Assembly (NCBI RefSeq): GCF_029873635.1
Contig: NC_080423.1
Location: forward strand, 101,246,991 to 101,310,990
Origin: Malania oleifera
Lineage: Eukaryota; Streptophyta; Magnoliopsida; Santalales; Ximeniaceae
Reading direction: 5' to 3'
Length of the DNA: 64,000 bases
Position numbers and translations under genes: made by a program. Positions 1 to 12,400 of this stretch are shown here, piece by piece; within the stretch, counting starts at the first letter, position 1; each line of letters starts with the position of its first letter. The notes below the pieces were generated by a model. That model saw only the letters and a list, made by a program, of their open reading frames with translations, was not told the DNA's origin and made no database searches.

Positions 1-440
1 GCCACCATGCACACAAACAAAGACACGTGAAATCATGGCACCTTTTCACATTGTAGGTTGGGAGATTTTTGTCAACGCTATATAAAATCTGAGGAAAGGT
101 TTAACCATGCTCACAAGGTTCCAATATTGAGGAGGACGGCTCCTTTAAACATTAATGTTCTACAGGATATAGTGATTGCTTTTCACACACTGATCAACTA
201 CTTGAAAGGCCCCAGATAAAGAAGATGAAGGCGATAACAAAGCACATGGCCCATTAGTAAGTAATTTGCATGAAGAATTTGCATTTCAATTAGTGCAAAA
301 TAAGAGCAAAGTAACCGTATGAGATGGTACCCTATGGTAAATTTATTTTTAACTTCAATGCGTAAGATCCCAGCCCCACCCCGCCGCCCCCCTTTGCAAC
401 TCTGCATTATGGCCCAGCACTGCAGACGGGCAGGACAGCC
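1..440. other. Unassigned intron sequence
   Basis: No coding exon, repeat terminus or RNA gene is recognisable here. Given the gene on the minus strand, this lies inside the large thirteenth intron of the TWD40-2 orthologue. The stretch near 375-395 is C-rich. Confidence 0.5.
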
Positions 441-3400
441 CCTACTTCCTGGCATTTTTTGGTTCTGATCCAGAGAGCACACAATTTAAGGAACAGGTCT
501 CCGATTGGGTGTTATGGAAGGTGAAATTGGCTAGGCAAACTATTGGGGCATCTTTTGAGGGGTTTGAAGATAGGTCTTTGAGATTGTTTGAGGATATTGA
601 AAAAAAGAGAAGGGAGGAGTCACAACCCAACAGGAAATTGGACACAAACAGGGAGCTAAAATGTCTGGAAGTTCAGTTAATTATAATAAATTGGGAGGTT
701 GTACAGACTTGGAAGAGGCAAGAAGCAGCCAGGGTTGCATGGTTAAATAATGTTAAGGAAAATCCTCACTTAGAATATGAAGGGGCTGAACAACAAATCC
801 AAAAGAAGTGTAATAAGGTCCTTTCTCAAGGAATGGTGAGACGTGATATTGTTTGTTTACAGGTGACCAAAGCGGAAAATATGGATCTTCTTTTACTCAG
901 AGATCTTTGGGGATGGGAGACCCGCAGATGGGTGTTTCCCTTGGTGCTGTGGGAAACACTGCAGGCATCCTTGTTATGTGGAATCTCAATGTGGTGGAGA
1001 TGCTGGATCATTCCATCAACTCCTTTTCAGTCTCATGTTTGCTCAAAAACCTAGATGACAATTTTCTTTGGACTCTCACCAGATTTTATAGCCCAGGTGA
1101 AGGACCCCATAGACTTTTTTTTGGGCAAAGCTCTTGAAAATTAAAAGTCGTTGGAACACTCCTTGGGTTATCAATATTCGGTGGAGATTTCAACATGGTG
1201 CTTTTTCCCCATGAAAGAAGTGAGGGCAAAGTGGAGAACAGTTGCATGAGAGAGTTTTTGAACTTCATTAATGTGAATGCCCTCATCAACCTTCCACTCA
1301 TGGTAGGAATTTTTACTTGGTCCAACACGAGAAAGCCACCTTCTTTCTCAAGGATTGACAAATTCCTTATCTCTGCAAATTGGTATTCACTACTCCAAAA
1401 GCACTCATGGACTCCTTCCCAAGCCCAAATTGGATCACTTCCCTATTCTTATTGACATGGGATGTGTCAAATAGGGACCAACCCTTTTTCGCTTTTGAGA
1501 ACATGTAGTTAAAGCCCAACAGTTTCAAAGATCTCATTAAGTAATGGTGGTCCTCTCTTTAGGTTAAGGGGAATGCTAGCTTTGTGCTAACATCAAAACT
1601 AAAGGGGTTAAAAGAAAAGCTCAAGGTATGGAATAAGAGCACCTATGGAAAAAAGGGTACCTTTGAAGAAGGAATTGTCAAAGATCATTAGCCTTGAAGA
1701 GATCACCTTATTGCTCAAGGAAGGTGATCGAAACACTAAATTTTCCCACCAGAGTGTGAATGCTCACCGTAGGCTAAACACCATTTTGAACATTGAAATC
1801 AAAGAGAACACTTAGGTTAAGGAAGAGGAAATCAAAGGGGCATTTGAGAGTTTTAGAAAGCCCTTTACTTCAAGATTCGTTGTGCAGGAAATTAATTAAA
1901 TCGCTTAGCCTCTTTACCATGGAGTGTCTAAAGAGACCCTTTGAAGAAGCTAAAATCCTCCGTGCTATTAGAGATTGCAATGGTGACAAAGCACCTAGCC
2001 CAAATGGTTTCTCCTTATCCTTTTTTCCAACCTAATTGGGACACCCTCAAATAGAACCTTATTGGCACTTGAGGACTTCTTTAGATGAGGTAGATTCGTG
2101 CGCAACATTGATGCCACATTTCTTACTCTAATTCCGAAGAAACCTAGGGCTTTTAAGATCAAGGACTTTCATCCAATCAGCCTAGTGGGGAGTATGTATA
2201 ACATTCTTGCTAATGTCCTTGCTAAGAGGATCAAAAAAGCCATTCCGTAAGTTATCGAGCATCACCAACATACCTTTGTGACCAAAAGACAGATCACGGA
2301 TGCATAAATCATGCTAATGAGGTGGTGGATACCTATCAAAGAGAGGAGAAGTTGTATGGCGTGTAAGCTAAATACGAAGAAAGCTTTTGATCACTTCAAC
2401 TGGACTTTCTACTCTATCTTCTTAGAAAGATGGGTTTCGGGGAGCGTTGGTTCAATTGAATTGCCCATTGCACAAGTACTCCAAGATTCTTAGTGTTCAT
2501 AAATGGGTGCCCCTCTGACTTCTTTGGCTCCTCCAGAGATCTGAGACAAAGGGATCCTTTGTCTCAAGAACTAAGCCTCATGTTGGAAAAAGCCATTGAT
2601 AGAGAACCCCTTAAAGGTCTTTGGGTCAAGGAAGATCTTTAGAGGTCTCTCACCTTTTATTTGCAAATGACACCATCATTTTTTGTGAGGATGACCCTCC
2701 ATACATTCTAAATTTGCATTGCATTTTGGTAGCATTCGAGGTTGTTTTAGGTTGAAACTTGAAAGTTAATCTCAAAAAAATTAAAATTATTCCCATCAGC
2801 AACCGTTCAAGAGGATCTCTCCTTGCAGGTCTATTGGGGTGCAAATTAGGATCCTTCCTCATCCGCTACCTCGGGTTACCTCTTGGAGCCAAACTTAAAG
2901 ATAAAGCAGTCTGGGACCCCATCATTGAGAACTTCAAGAAAAAGCTAGCAAAATGGAAAAGTAATTTTTTGACAATAGGAGGAAGACTAACTCTTACTAA
3001 AAGCACCTTAACAAACCTTCCAATTCACTTCATGTCACTCCTCCCACTCCAATTTCTGTCGCCAAAAATTGGAAGAGATCCAAAGGACGTTCCTTCAAGG
3101 GTAGAATTCAAATTCCACTATGTCAATGGGGCTTCAACCAATCAGCTCAGGAAGCTTGGGTTTAAAGTCCCTTCACATCTTCAATAAAGCCCTTCTTGGA
3201 AAATGGTTATGGAGATCCTTGACTGAGAAAGATCTCCTTTGGTGAAAAATTGTTGCAATAAAATATGGTCTTGAGCACAATGGGTGGATCTCCCAAGCTA
3301 GCAAAGGACCACACGGCACAAGGGTGTCGAATTACATTAGGAAAGGTTGGATAACTTTTTCTTCTTTATTAGATCTCAAGTGGGGGTGGATACAACATTT

Positions 3401-4286
3401 ATTTTTGGCATGATGTGCGGAGTTATCTAGAGGTACTTCGTGTCTCATTTCTAGTCATTTACAACATAACTCGCAATAAATATGCTCGCAATAGTCAGCA
3501 ACTTCAAGCATCAATTCAAGGATTTTTCTAGAATATCCCCTTTCATAGAAATGTGGAGGATTGGGAACGTCACCAGCTCACTAATTTCTACAATCATCTT
3601 CACAAGATCCAACCTCAAAATAGTCATGACCCTCCTGTTTAGTCCTTGGACAAGAAGGGGGTCTTCACTGTCATATCGATTTACAGAAAAATTTTAATCC
3701 GAGAGTCGAACAACATTCAACCCCCTTGGTCCGAATTATGGAAGACAGCTGCCCCTACTAAAATTTGCCTTTTTTCCTGTGAAGCATCTCATAGCAAGCT
3801 CTTGACCTTTGACAACTTGCAAAGAAGGTGGTTCTCCATTGCCAACAAATGTGCTCTTTGCATGGCTAAGGCAAAATCAATCGACCATATCATTCTCCAT
3901 TGTCCCTAGACTATAAATCTTTGGAAAGTCTCTTTGACTCTTATTAGACAACAATGGGTTACCACTAGAGCTGTTGGAGGGGAACGCTGGGCCTAGAGAG
4001 GGACTCGGGCAACAAAGGACAAGAAGGAAGGCTTTATTTCTTATTCCTCTCGCAATTTTCTTGTGGTAAGGAAAAAGAATGAGTTTTCAAAAATTCAATC
4101 TCAATGTTTCAGTTAGCAAAGAGCAATGGTTTACTGCAGTTACTAGTTGGCATAGTGGACTTGTAGCAAATGAGTTTAATGTAATTTTTTTTATTTTTGT
4201 GACACCCGTTAGGGTGGTTGATTTTTTGCACTTTGCATTGGCATCCCCTTAATGCCCTTTTAGTATATACTTCCTTTACTTAGCAA

Positions 4287-4291
<5 letters not shown>
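441..4291 (+). mobile_element. L1-type LINE, degenerate (copy A)
   Basis: A plant L1 retrotransposon read left to right with many stops and frameshifts. Residues like the ORF1-ORF2 linker (SFEGFEDRSLRLFEDIE, RELKCLE) are seen near 509-680. An apurinic-type endonuclease follows at about 850-1480 (INVNALINLPLM, FTWSNTRKPPSFSRIDKFL), then reverse transcriptase at about 1950-3190 ([20 protein letters not shown]; catalytic FADD box read as FAND near 2660), and the C-terminal zinc-binding domain at 3640-3910 (CALCMAKAKSIDHIILHC). The 3' UTR ends at an A-rich stretch beside a TA/CA microsatellite. The 5' end is probably truncated because most of ORF1 is missing. It lies in an intron of the minus-strand host gene, in antisense orientation. 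It cannot be active. Confidence 0.88.

Positions 4292-4322
<31 letters not shown>
4290..4322. repeat. (TA)n(CA)n microsatellite
   Basis: An uninterrupted TA run passes into a CA run directly after the 3' end of L1 copy A. Such runs often grow from the A-rich tail of a LINE. Confidence 0.9.
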
Positions 4323-4591
4323 TTAATGTTAGATAAAGTATTTTTATTTATTAGGATTATTGCCTTTTGATAATTTTATGATAAACTTGATCTGGTTGAA
4401 TTGCTAAATTTAAAATAATAAATATTAATTATGTCTAACAATGAATTACAATGTTTTAAAAGGCGAGGCATAAGCCTTAAGGCGTTGGGGCAAAAGCTTT
4501 TTGAGAAATTTTTTTTTAGATTAAATATGTAAATAAATTACATATATTTTAAAAATACATAAAAAATGAAGAAAACCACAAATATGATGTA

Positions 4592-4594
<3 letters not shown>

Positions 4595-4634
<40 letters not shown>
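4595..4634. repeat. (TA)n microsatellite
   Basis: About 40 bp of alternating T and A. It is also the apparent insertion target of the adjoining TRIM, whose far side is flanked by TATAT. Confidence 0.9.
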
Positions 4635-4639
<5 letters not shown>

Positions 4640-4924
4640 AATACCTCCTTACCCAAAAGCTTAAGTTATTATGTTGAGGGCCAACAACGGATCTCAAGAT
4701 TTAACACTCACCCCCATGTGCAACGCGATAGCGCGTGGAGTGTGAAACAATACCCATGATGGGGAATACAATAATTTTTTTTAAACACCACACATAAACA
4801 CAAGCAACAAGACTTGAACCCAAGACCCCTTGGTAAGTAGCTCTGATACCTTGTTAGATTAACACTTTACCTAAAAGCTTAAGTTGTTAAGTTGTAGGCC
4901 AACAATGTATCTCAAGTTTTAACA
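4633..4924 (-). mobile_element. TRIM retrotransposon 1 (73-bp LTRs)
   Basis: A terminal-repeat retrotransposon in miniature. Two direct repeats of about 73 bp (4633-4706 and 4852-4924) begin TGTTAG-like and end TTTAACA. Read on the minus strand, the LTR at 4852-4924 comes first and is followed by a primer-binding site close to GGTATCAGAGC, the tRNA-Met type. A purine-rich stretch lies before the other LTR. It carries no coding capacity. It is flanked by TATAT inside a TA run. The LTR sequence matches TRIM 2 at 8095-9059, so both belong to one family. Confidence 0.75.
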
Positions 4925-5889
4925 TATATACGAGCTGCAAACTACTTGTTGGCCATTCAAAAATCCTGAATTCATTATGTAAATCATGACTAGAGTTAGT
5001 TATAACATCAAAAAGTTCAAACTATTGTCAAGATCTAAGATACAACTCTCAAGTCCCAATTATTTTGGAAAACTTGAGGTTCAATTGTTCTAAAAATCAA
5101 CTCATATTATGACATTCCTTTTGTATAAACATTGGAGTTTAAATTTCTAGCTAAATCTAACTTGAAAATCACACCCCCACAATGCATAGGCCGCAACCAA
5201 AAGGGTAGAAATGGCAAGTTTTGTACGAATGCATAAGCCTCAACATGTAATGTGTGCCTTCTTCAGATTTGGTATTTTAGTTGAGGCAAAGCATTTTAGG
5301 AGCCTCAATTGAGACTTTTAAAAACATCGATGAATTATGCTGTTTATGTTATGAATTTATAATTATCATGCAAAAAATATGACCTAAGAAACATTAATTC
5401 TGTTAAAAGAAGGAAACAAAATTCATTTATCCAAACATCATTTCTTTTATTTGTCCACTTACCTCTTCATTTTTACCAAAAAGTTTGGCACTAAAGAGTT
5501 CAGAGGGTTAAAATCAGAAAACCACACGTCTAAATGCTTGTAACCATACTGCTAAAATAATTCAACATTCAGATTCTGTTTCTGGCTCAATAATTCAAAT
5601 TTGAATTCAAAGTTTTGAACTTGACACTTAATTTTATGTTTTAAACAAAAGACACCTAAGATCCCAGCCTCAATTTAAAGGATATTCAAATAAAAGCCCC
5701 CTTAGAAACAACCACATTGGTTGCAAAGCCCTCAACTTGAAGACCAGACCACCACAATGTGATAAGATTTTTAAGCCATATGTTTTTAAAGCAAAAGGGA
5801 GTTGCGCCTAAAGGACTCCTGCAGTACCAAAAAAAAATAGAGAAGTTATCAAATGAAGACCTAGGGAGAAGCTCTTGAGTGATGTCAGG
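4925..5889. other. Intron sequence, nothing recognised
   Basis: AT-rich single-copy-looking DNA in the last intron of the host gene. I see no exon of the WD40 gene, no LINE peptide and no RNA gene here, apart from the weak right terminus of the candidate repeat ending near 5328. Confidence 0.5.
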
Positions 5890-6480
5890 GTAATGCTCTC
5901 CTAGTCCATACTATTAAGAATCAGTCAATCTTCAAGAAGGGGTCCCCCAAGAATGGGAGCAAGCAAAGGATACAGACACAAGGAGGAGGCTAATAAGGGC
6001 ATTCACATTCAAGAAATGGAGTTCTCTTATAATAGCATTTTCCGTAGTCCCCCCTCCCCTACTTCTTTCATAAACAAAAAGCACCATATTGAAATGGCAC
6101 CCATTAGCCCAAGTAGCATCCAACCTTGCTCCAATGCTAAAAGGCTCATTCCATAGAAGTTGTCTAAAAGATTCTTCTCAACCCCCCCCCCCCCTTCCCC
6201 CAGCCGTAAAACCAACACCCTGCATGACCCATAAATACCTGAGAAAAGCCAAGTGAATTTGTCTTCCACATTCTTGAATAAGCAAGTGACATTAAAAATC
6301 TCAATTTCACTGTCAACCAGGTTGACTACATCTCTTTCCAAATAACAAAAATTATGTCTGCACAAACATTAACCACAAGATAAGCCCATGGCAATTCTTG
6401 ACTCCTCGCACAATGCAGATAATTTCCTGTCAATAGCCTCCATCATGGTTTCCTCAGTGATGTTGCTTTTCCAGTTTTTT
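5890..6480 (-). mobile_element. L1 LINE fragment, endonuclease region (copy B)
   Basis: Read on the minus strand this gives L1 endonuclease peptides: IFNVTCLFKNVEDKFTWLFS (6300-6235), then NMVLFVYERS, then LHFLNVNALISLLLV and SHSWGTPS (6070-5935). These match the endonuclease C-terminal half of plant L1 elements in order. No reverse transcriptase follows, so it is a truncated relic. A run of C at 6182-6193 lies inside it. Confidence 0.75.
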
Positions 6481-6799
6481 GGACCCCCCATCTTTTTCCA
6501 GCCCACTATTTATTTCCTTTTTCTTAGTGCTACTCATGTTTGTTTTAAAGCATGCCTTATTTTCTACATCTACACTCCATTTACTATTTCCTCAAAGAAA
6601 CTGAAAGCTATTTCTTAAAAGATGCCAAATGGTACTTCAATAGCCTAACTCACCATCTTGATTTTCACCCAATTAGAGATAAGCTCCTTAAATTGTTTAC
6701 TGTAACTGTCCAAAGATTGTAACTCTTCAAGGCCTGGTAATGTCAATGGGATTGCATTCCGAAATAGCATTATCATTGGTTGGGACAATGGTTAGATTA

Positions 6800-7558
6800 T
6801 GAAAGAAACTCAGACCCAGACCAATGAATGGGGTAGAAATAATAATGAATATTACAGTCTCTTCCGGATTCATTGAAGGGTCCGTCAGTTGTCTTCTTCA
6901 CCCAGATTCTCTTCTACGCAGACTCGGTTCCTTTGTTATCTGCAGATTCGTCTACATGAACAAGGTTAATGGCCGGATAAGATTCTTGGTTAGGGCTCAT
7001 CGAGCATTCAAGTCCTTCAGCTGCAGCATAAAAGGATGAGCCTGGCTTCAAAATGGTTCTGGGCCCTGATATGTGCTTGATGTGCAGCAAACCCAATGAA
7101 ACAAATGCATACCTCTTCCTTCACTGCAGGAGGGAATCCGTCTTTGGAGTGCTCTATTTTCTTGTTTTGGTGAAGCTTGGGTGCCACCTTGACAGTGTGC
7201 AAATTTTTGCTTGTGAGATAATGGCGTTCCAGCATGGGCAGGAAGGGAGGAGCCTTATGGAGTAGTGCAGTTTTTGCTATTTTGTGGACCTTTTGGATTG
7301 AGGAATGCAAGAACTTTCAAGGATTGCACAACCTCTTCTAGTATGTTATGGGATAGAGTAGTGTTCTTGGCCTTTCTCTGGCCCCATTCTTTCTCAGTTT
7401 TTTGGGGTTTGTCATTGCTAGATCTTGTTTGAGATTGGAGGGCAGCAGAATTGTAATTTACTGTCTTTCTCCAGTTGTTCACTTGATCTTTGGAGGACAT
7501 CTTGTTCTCCTCTTATAGTACTCAGTTATATTTCTTATCCCAAAAAAAAAACAAAAAA
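6800..7558 (+). mobile_element. L1 LINE 3' fragment with poly(A) (copy C)
   Basis: Reading the plus strand, the zinc-binding C-terminal domain is visible (CLMCSKPNETNAYLFLHC near 7075-7125). The terminal ORF2 motif follows, including a segment ending LWDRVVFLAFLW near 7350-7383. A short 3' UTR ends in A9CA7 at 7542-7559. It is 5' truncated, as is usual for LINEs, and has several stops. Confidence 0.8.
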
Positions 7559-7783
7559 AGTTCTCGGCTCTCACACACGAAAGAGCCCTTGTCCTTGAAA
7601 GGAAAAATCAAAAGGTTTTACACCAGAGAAGCCTGGCAAAGTCCCTTGTTTAGAGCCCAGCCCAGTACAAAGATCCTTAAAAGTTCTTGGCACATTGTAC
7701 TTATTGGCCTGTCTTACATTCAAGTTCGCCCTTTAAAGAAATGCAATGAGATAAATTAAACATAATTTCAGTTGGCCTAAGGG

Positions 7784-7817
7784 TTGGTTTTGTTGTTTGT
7801 TGTTGTTGTTGTTGTCA
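7784..7817. repeat. (TTG)n microsatellite
   Basis: A GTT/TTG run. RTE LINEs elsewhere in this window end in the same unit, but no RTE coding remnant precedes this one, so it is listed only as a simple repeat. Confidence 0.8.
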
Positions 7818-7906
7818 GTCATCCAGACGGTAAACACAACTTCATCCTGATTGGATGTACATGAAAGACTTAGCTCGTAAAGGAAGGACATTTTCGGCCT
7901 TGCATT

Positions 7907-7966
7907 GACCTTAGGCTGAGGTTCAATAATGGTACTGGCCTTAGGCTGAGGTTCTATAATGGTACA
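7907..7966. repeat. Two-copy 30-bp tandem repeat
   Basis: The unit containing CCTTAGGCTGAGGTTC and ATAATGGTAC occurs twice in tandem (7907-7936, 7937-7966) with three differences. Confidence 0.8.
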
Positions 7967-8094
7967 AGGCCAATCCCACCTAGCCAAAATTAAGTGACCG
8001 CATTTCACTCCATTTTATAACCATGGCATAAAGCAACTTTGAGGCTGTAGCAACTTGATGATTACGACTTCATGCATTATCACTAAAATTTAAC

Positions 8095-9059
8095 TATTAG
8101 ACAAGGACTTTACCTAGAAGCCTAAGGGGCAGTTTGGTATTGCTGTCAAAAATTAGAAAAACAAAAGCCAGAAAGAGAAGCTAAAAACTAGAAACCAGCA
8201 ACATATTTGGTTAACATTTATAAATCTAATACAAATTAAAAACTTAATTAAAAAAATGTTCATTTTAATCTTTAAATCAAAATATAATAAAAATATACTT
8301 AAAAAATAAAATTACAAATAATACATATTTAAAAAAATACTATAATAAAAACAAAATTTATTATAATTATTTTATTTAATTGTTCTACTTTCAAATTTTA
8401 CTCTACAACAAAACTTTTATTGGACATGACAATTGAAAAATAGTAAAAGTATTTTGTAATTGGCTTTACTAATATTTTTTAAAATTTATGTATATTTTTC
8501 TTTTAATTACATTCAAATTCATATGATCATTTAATTTTGATTTTAATTTAAAAGTGTATAAAATGAGTAATTTAATCCAAAAAAAAAAATATTTCTAGAT
8601 GTTAAAATTTCTGGCAATAGATTGCCAAAACAACTGAAAACCATAAAATCTAATTTTCAGTTTTTTGACAAACAACTGAAAAATCAATAACAGAAACTAA
8701 AAACTGACAACGAAAACAAACACGTTTTTATAATTTATTTTTTTCACTGTGGAGAAAAAAAAATAGAAAATAGAAAACAACAACGATAACATCCAGGCCC
8801 TAAGCTGTTAGGTGCTAGGCCAACAATGTATATCAAGCTTTAACACTCCCCCACATGTGCAGCCCAACAGCAGGTGGAGAGATAAACACATGACAAATAA
8901 CACCCATTATAGCAAATAAATAGTTTTTTGAACACCACAAAATAAACACAGGCAACAAGACTAGAACTCAGGACCTCCTGACACCATGTTAGACAACCAC
9001 TTTACCTAAAAGCTTAAGTTGTTAGGTTCTAGGCCAACAATGTATATCAAGCTTTAACA
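8095..9059 (-). mobile_element. TRIM retrotransposon 2 with MITE inside one LTR
   Basis: Same family as TRIM 1. The right LTR is 8987-9059 (TGTTAG...TTTAACA, 73 bp). The left LTR is 8095-8845 but is interrupted by a 675-bp MITE plus its 3-bp duplication. The element is flanked by a perfect 5-bp target duplication TTAAC (8090-8094 and 9060-9064). The primer-binding region on the minus strand begins TGGTGTCAGG beside the right LTR. It is non-coding and cannot move without help from an autonomous LTR element. Confidence 0.85.
8126..8800. mobile_element. PIF/Harbinger-like MITE
   Basis: A 675-bp AT-rich element flanked by TAA on both sides (8123-8125 and 8801-8803). Its imperfect terminal inverted repeats begin GGGGCAGTTTGGTATTGCTG on the left and, read inward on the opposite strand, GGGCCTGGATGTTATCG on the right. 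The GGG start, TTTGGT-like terminus and TAA target are typical of Tourist/PIF-Harbinger MITEs. It sits inside an LTR of TRIM 2 and is therefore younger than that TRIM. No transposase is encoded. Confidence 0.7.
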
Positions 9060-9192
9060 TTAACAAACATGGGATGACATGAAACATTAAAAAATTTCAG
9101 AGCCAAAATCACATGTAGTTCCAAACTAGTTTCTGAAAATCATGAAATAAAACTAAAACCAGCAGCCTACATTAAACAGCTATTCTTCTAAC

Positions 9193-9407
9193 CTGTATAA
9201 CTGAAAGTTTTGAGGTGCTGCTTCACTAGGAGATTTTTGAGAAGAAAAGCCATCATCAATAGTGGTAAAGGATGAATGACCACTGATTCCAAATCCTGAT
9301 AACGGCATAGACTGAATTGCCGATATAGCTGTTGCCGCAGCAGGGCTAATCCTCCTAGATGTTCGGTACGCGATACCAAGTAGTGAACCCCCATACAAAC
9401 CAATTAC
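9193..9407 (-). CDS. TWD40-2: TWD40-2 exon 13 (residues ~602-673)
   Basis: It begins [20 protein letters not shown] and ends QNFQLY plus two bases (AG) of a split codon. The acceptor is TTCTAG and the donor GTTAGA. The serine/glutamine-rich end ([12 protein letters not shown]) matches the family. The following exon is not present between 9192 and position 1. Confidence 0.9.
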
Positions 9408-12400
9408 CTAGAAGCAATAATGTAGGCATCAGAAAGAAACCCCTAATACTACTAGGAAAAAACCATGACAATCACAATCAAAATCCAGAAGTTCAACAGA
9501 AAAAACCATTAGGGTTGAACATGTAATACTTTATACTTGTAGCAATCAACATAGCAGTAAGAAAAGAGAGGCAGATATATTTTACTATTTAATCAATGCA
9601 TCTAGATTATTAACAATTAAATATATATATATATATATGCATTTAAAAAATAAATAAATAAAAGCTTTCATACAACTACATTTTATTCATGAAAAAATCA
9701 CCCCTAATGGAACTAGTTTTGGGACTTGTTTCATGAAGATTTCCGAGTAGTTTGGTTGTCAATGCCCGTTGTCACAAGCTAAGCTTGTTCAGGGCATTAT
9801 GCTTGCCTGTGACCTCTTATCTCATGTGCTTAGGATGGGTTTCCATCATGTAAATACTAGTGTAGGGTTATTTTCCAGTATTTATTTCATTGTAAGCCAA
9901 ATAAGACAGTATGACTCCTCAGTCACTTTGATGTTTCCTAGTGCCAGAGTGAGAATAGCCCAGAAAGCTCTTTAGGGGAGGGTGAGTGTTCATCAATCAT
10001 TGTAAAACTCACTAGCAATTGTCAACGTGCTTAGTCTACTTGCCTCCCTCGCTAAGTACAACATGTCAACGGAGGATTTGTTAATGAATTAAGTTTGCTT
10101 CAATGTTTACTACTTGCTTACCACGGCTTTCATGAATTGATTATTGTTTCCGCTGCTATCTAAATGAATGTTAATGAAAGTGCTTCGTGGATGAATGTTG
10201 GTAAACGATAGGCTGGCTAGTTAAGCAAGAGTACTTTAGCTAGCGCCGCACGGCCCTTCACAACGGTGTGAAAATAGTCGAACCGTGACATTTGGTATCA
10301 GAGCCAAGTCGATGACACTTGGTGAGAGCCCAAGGTTGAGTTGCTACGTGAATTCGATTGCCTTCGTTGTTGGATTTGGGAAGCTTTGGTAAGTGACCAT
10401 GGCACCAAACAACACTAAAAGAATTAGTGCACTGGAAGCACAGGTTGAAGAGACAACCAACAATATGGCCAATGAGATGGCCCAACTAAGGGGACTTGTT
10501 GATGAAGTGATGGGATCACAACAGCATCAAGCAAATTTGACAAGTGAAATGTCAGAGGACTTTCACCACACTGTAGAAACTTTGCAGACCCGGATGGCAG
10601 ATTTGGATGCAAAGATGAATATGATGGTTCTTGCTATGGGGAACTCCAACACTTCAGAAGTTAGCAAGACCAAGGTGCCAGAACCCAGGACGTATGGGGG
10701 TGCCCGAGATGCCAAGGAGTTAGAGAACTTCTTGTTTGATGTGGAGCAGTAGTTTCGCGTTGTGAGGATGGCCTTAGAACAGGCAAAGGTGGATACTGCA
10801 ACCATGTACTTGGTTGGTGATGCCAAACTATGGTAGCGTACCAAGTACAGAGAAATTGAAAATGGAAGTTGTGTAATTAATAGTTGGGCAGACTTGAAGA
10901 GAGAGCTCAAGGCCCAATTCTTTCCTGAAAATGTTGAGTATAATGTAAGGAGAAAACTGAGAGATCTCAAGCATACGGGGTCAATTAGCAAATATGTGAA
11001 ACAATTTTCTGCTTTAATGTTGGATATTCGGGATATGTCGGAGAAGGACAAGTTGTTCTATTTTCTAGAGGGGATGAAACCGTGGGCAAGAACAGAACTT
11101 CATAGGCAAAAGGTTGAAGACTTGTCAACTGCACAAGCGGTTACAGAACGCTTGACTGACTACGTTGGTGATAATACCGCTTCGTCCAAACGATTTGGCG
11201 GAGAGGGAAACAATGGAAAGTCTTTCAAGAATGGCAAACCCAAGAGTGGGGGAGCAGACTCTAAATCATCAACCTCAAAGGAAGCTTCCTCGTCTCAAGG
11301 GTTCAACACACGCAATGGAAAGGGGAAGAATAAAATTTTGTGCTACTTGTGTAGTGGACCTCATAGAGTTTTTGAGTGCCCTCACAAAGCATCACTTACT
11401 GCTTTACAGGCTTCCATTGCAAAGTAGGCAGTGGAAGACGAAGAGGAAGAGGATGATGCCCCGAGGGTGGGTTCAGTGCGGCTGGTGAACACATTGGAAA
11501 AGTAGGCAAAAACACCGAAAGTTACACGAGCAAAAGGGTTAATGTTTGTGGACTTGAGGATAAATGGGAAGAGTACTCGAGCTATGGTGGATACGGGGGC
11601 TACTCATAATTTTGTTTCGCAGTTGGAAGCATGGAGACTCAACTTATCCTTAGAGAATGATACAGGACGCATGAAAGCAGTTAACTTTGTAGCCCAACCT
11701 ACTCTAGGAGTAGCCAAGCAAGTGGCTGTAAAGCTTGGACAGTGGGAAGGTCATGCAAATTTCACAGCGGTGCCATTGGATGACTTTCCAGTCATTCTAG
11801 GAATGGAGTTCCTAAGGGGGACGAGGGCAATGCTGATGCCTTCGCATGGTTCCTTGTGTCTGATGGGAGATCACTCGTGCATGGTGCAAGTCGTTGCAAC
11901 GAAAGGAGACGACGAGAAGTCCTTTTCAGCCATACAACTCAATGAGGGATTGGGTCAGGGTGAGCAGACACGTCTAACCACGGTGGTGGTAGACAAAGAA
12001 GTAGGCCAAGAGCTGGAGCCTACGACCATCCAAACGGTGTTGGATGAGTACAAGAAGGTGTTGCCGGATAAGCTGCCTCACAATTTGCCTTCACGACGGA
12101 CTATAGAGCATAAAATCGAGTTGTTATCAGGAGTGAAACCACCTGCTAAAGGGCCATGTCGGATTGCGCCTCTTGAGATAGTAGAGTTGGGGAGATAGCT
12201 TGATGAATTGGAAGCGGGATGTGTTCGCCCTTCCAAAACACCGTTGGGAGCATCGGTGTTGTTTCAGAGGAAACATGAAAAGCATCTACGGAAGGTGTTT
12301 GACAGGCTGAGGGGTAACAGTCTGGATGTGAAGAAGGAGAATTTCTCTTTCGCTCGACGGAGCAACAAATTCCTTGGTCAAGTGGTTGAACAAGGTCGTA

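Larger units (their letters stand above)
4449..5328. repeat. Possible inverted-repeat element hosting TRIM 1
   Basis: The left side (near 4452, TTTTAAAAGGCGAGGC) and right side (near 5305-5325, GCCTCAATTGAGAC followed by TTTTAAAAACATC) look like diverged inverted termini. Both resemble common plant repeats rich in AGGCGAGGC and AAGCCT. The TRIM at 4633-4924 lies between them. No target duplication was found, so the boundaries are weak. Confidence 0.3.

Noticed and set aside
7784..7817. Tail of an RTE LINE
   Set aside because: The TTG repeat matches RTE tails, but no RTE coding or 3' UTR sequence precedes it.
1..9192. Further TWD40-2 exons
   Set aside because: I looked on the minus strand for the next conserved segments of the protein and found none, only LINE, TRIM and MITE sequence. 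They must lie left of the window.
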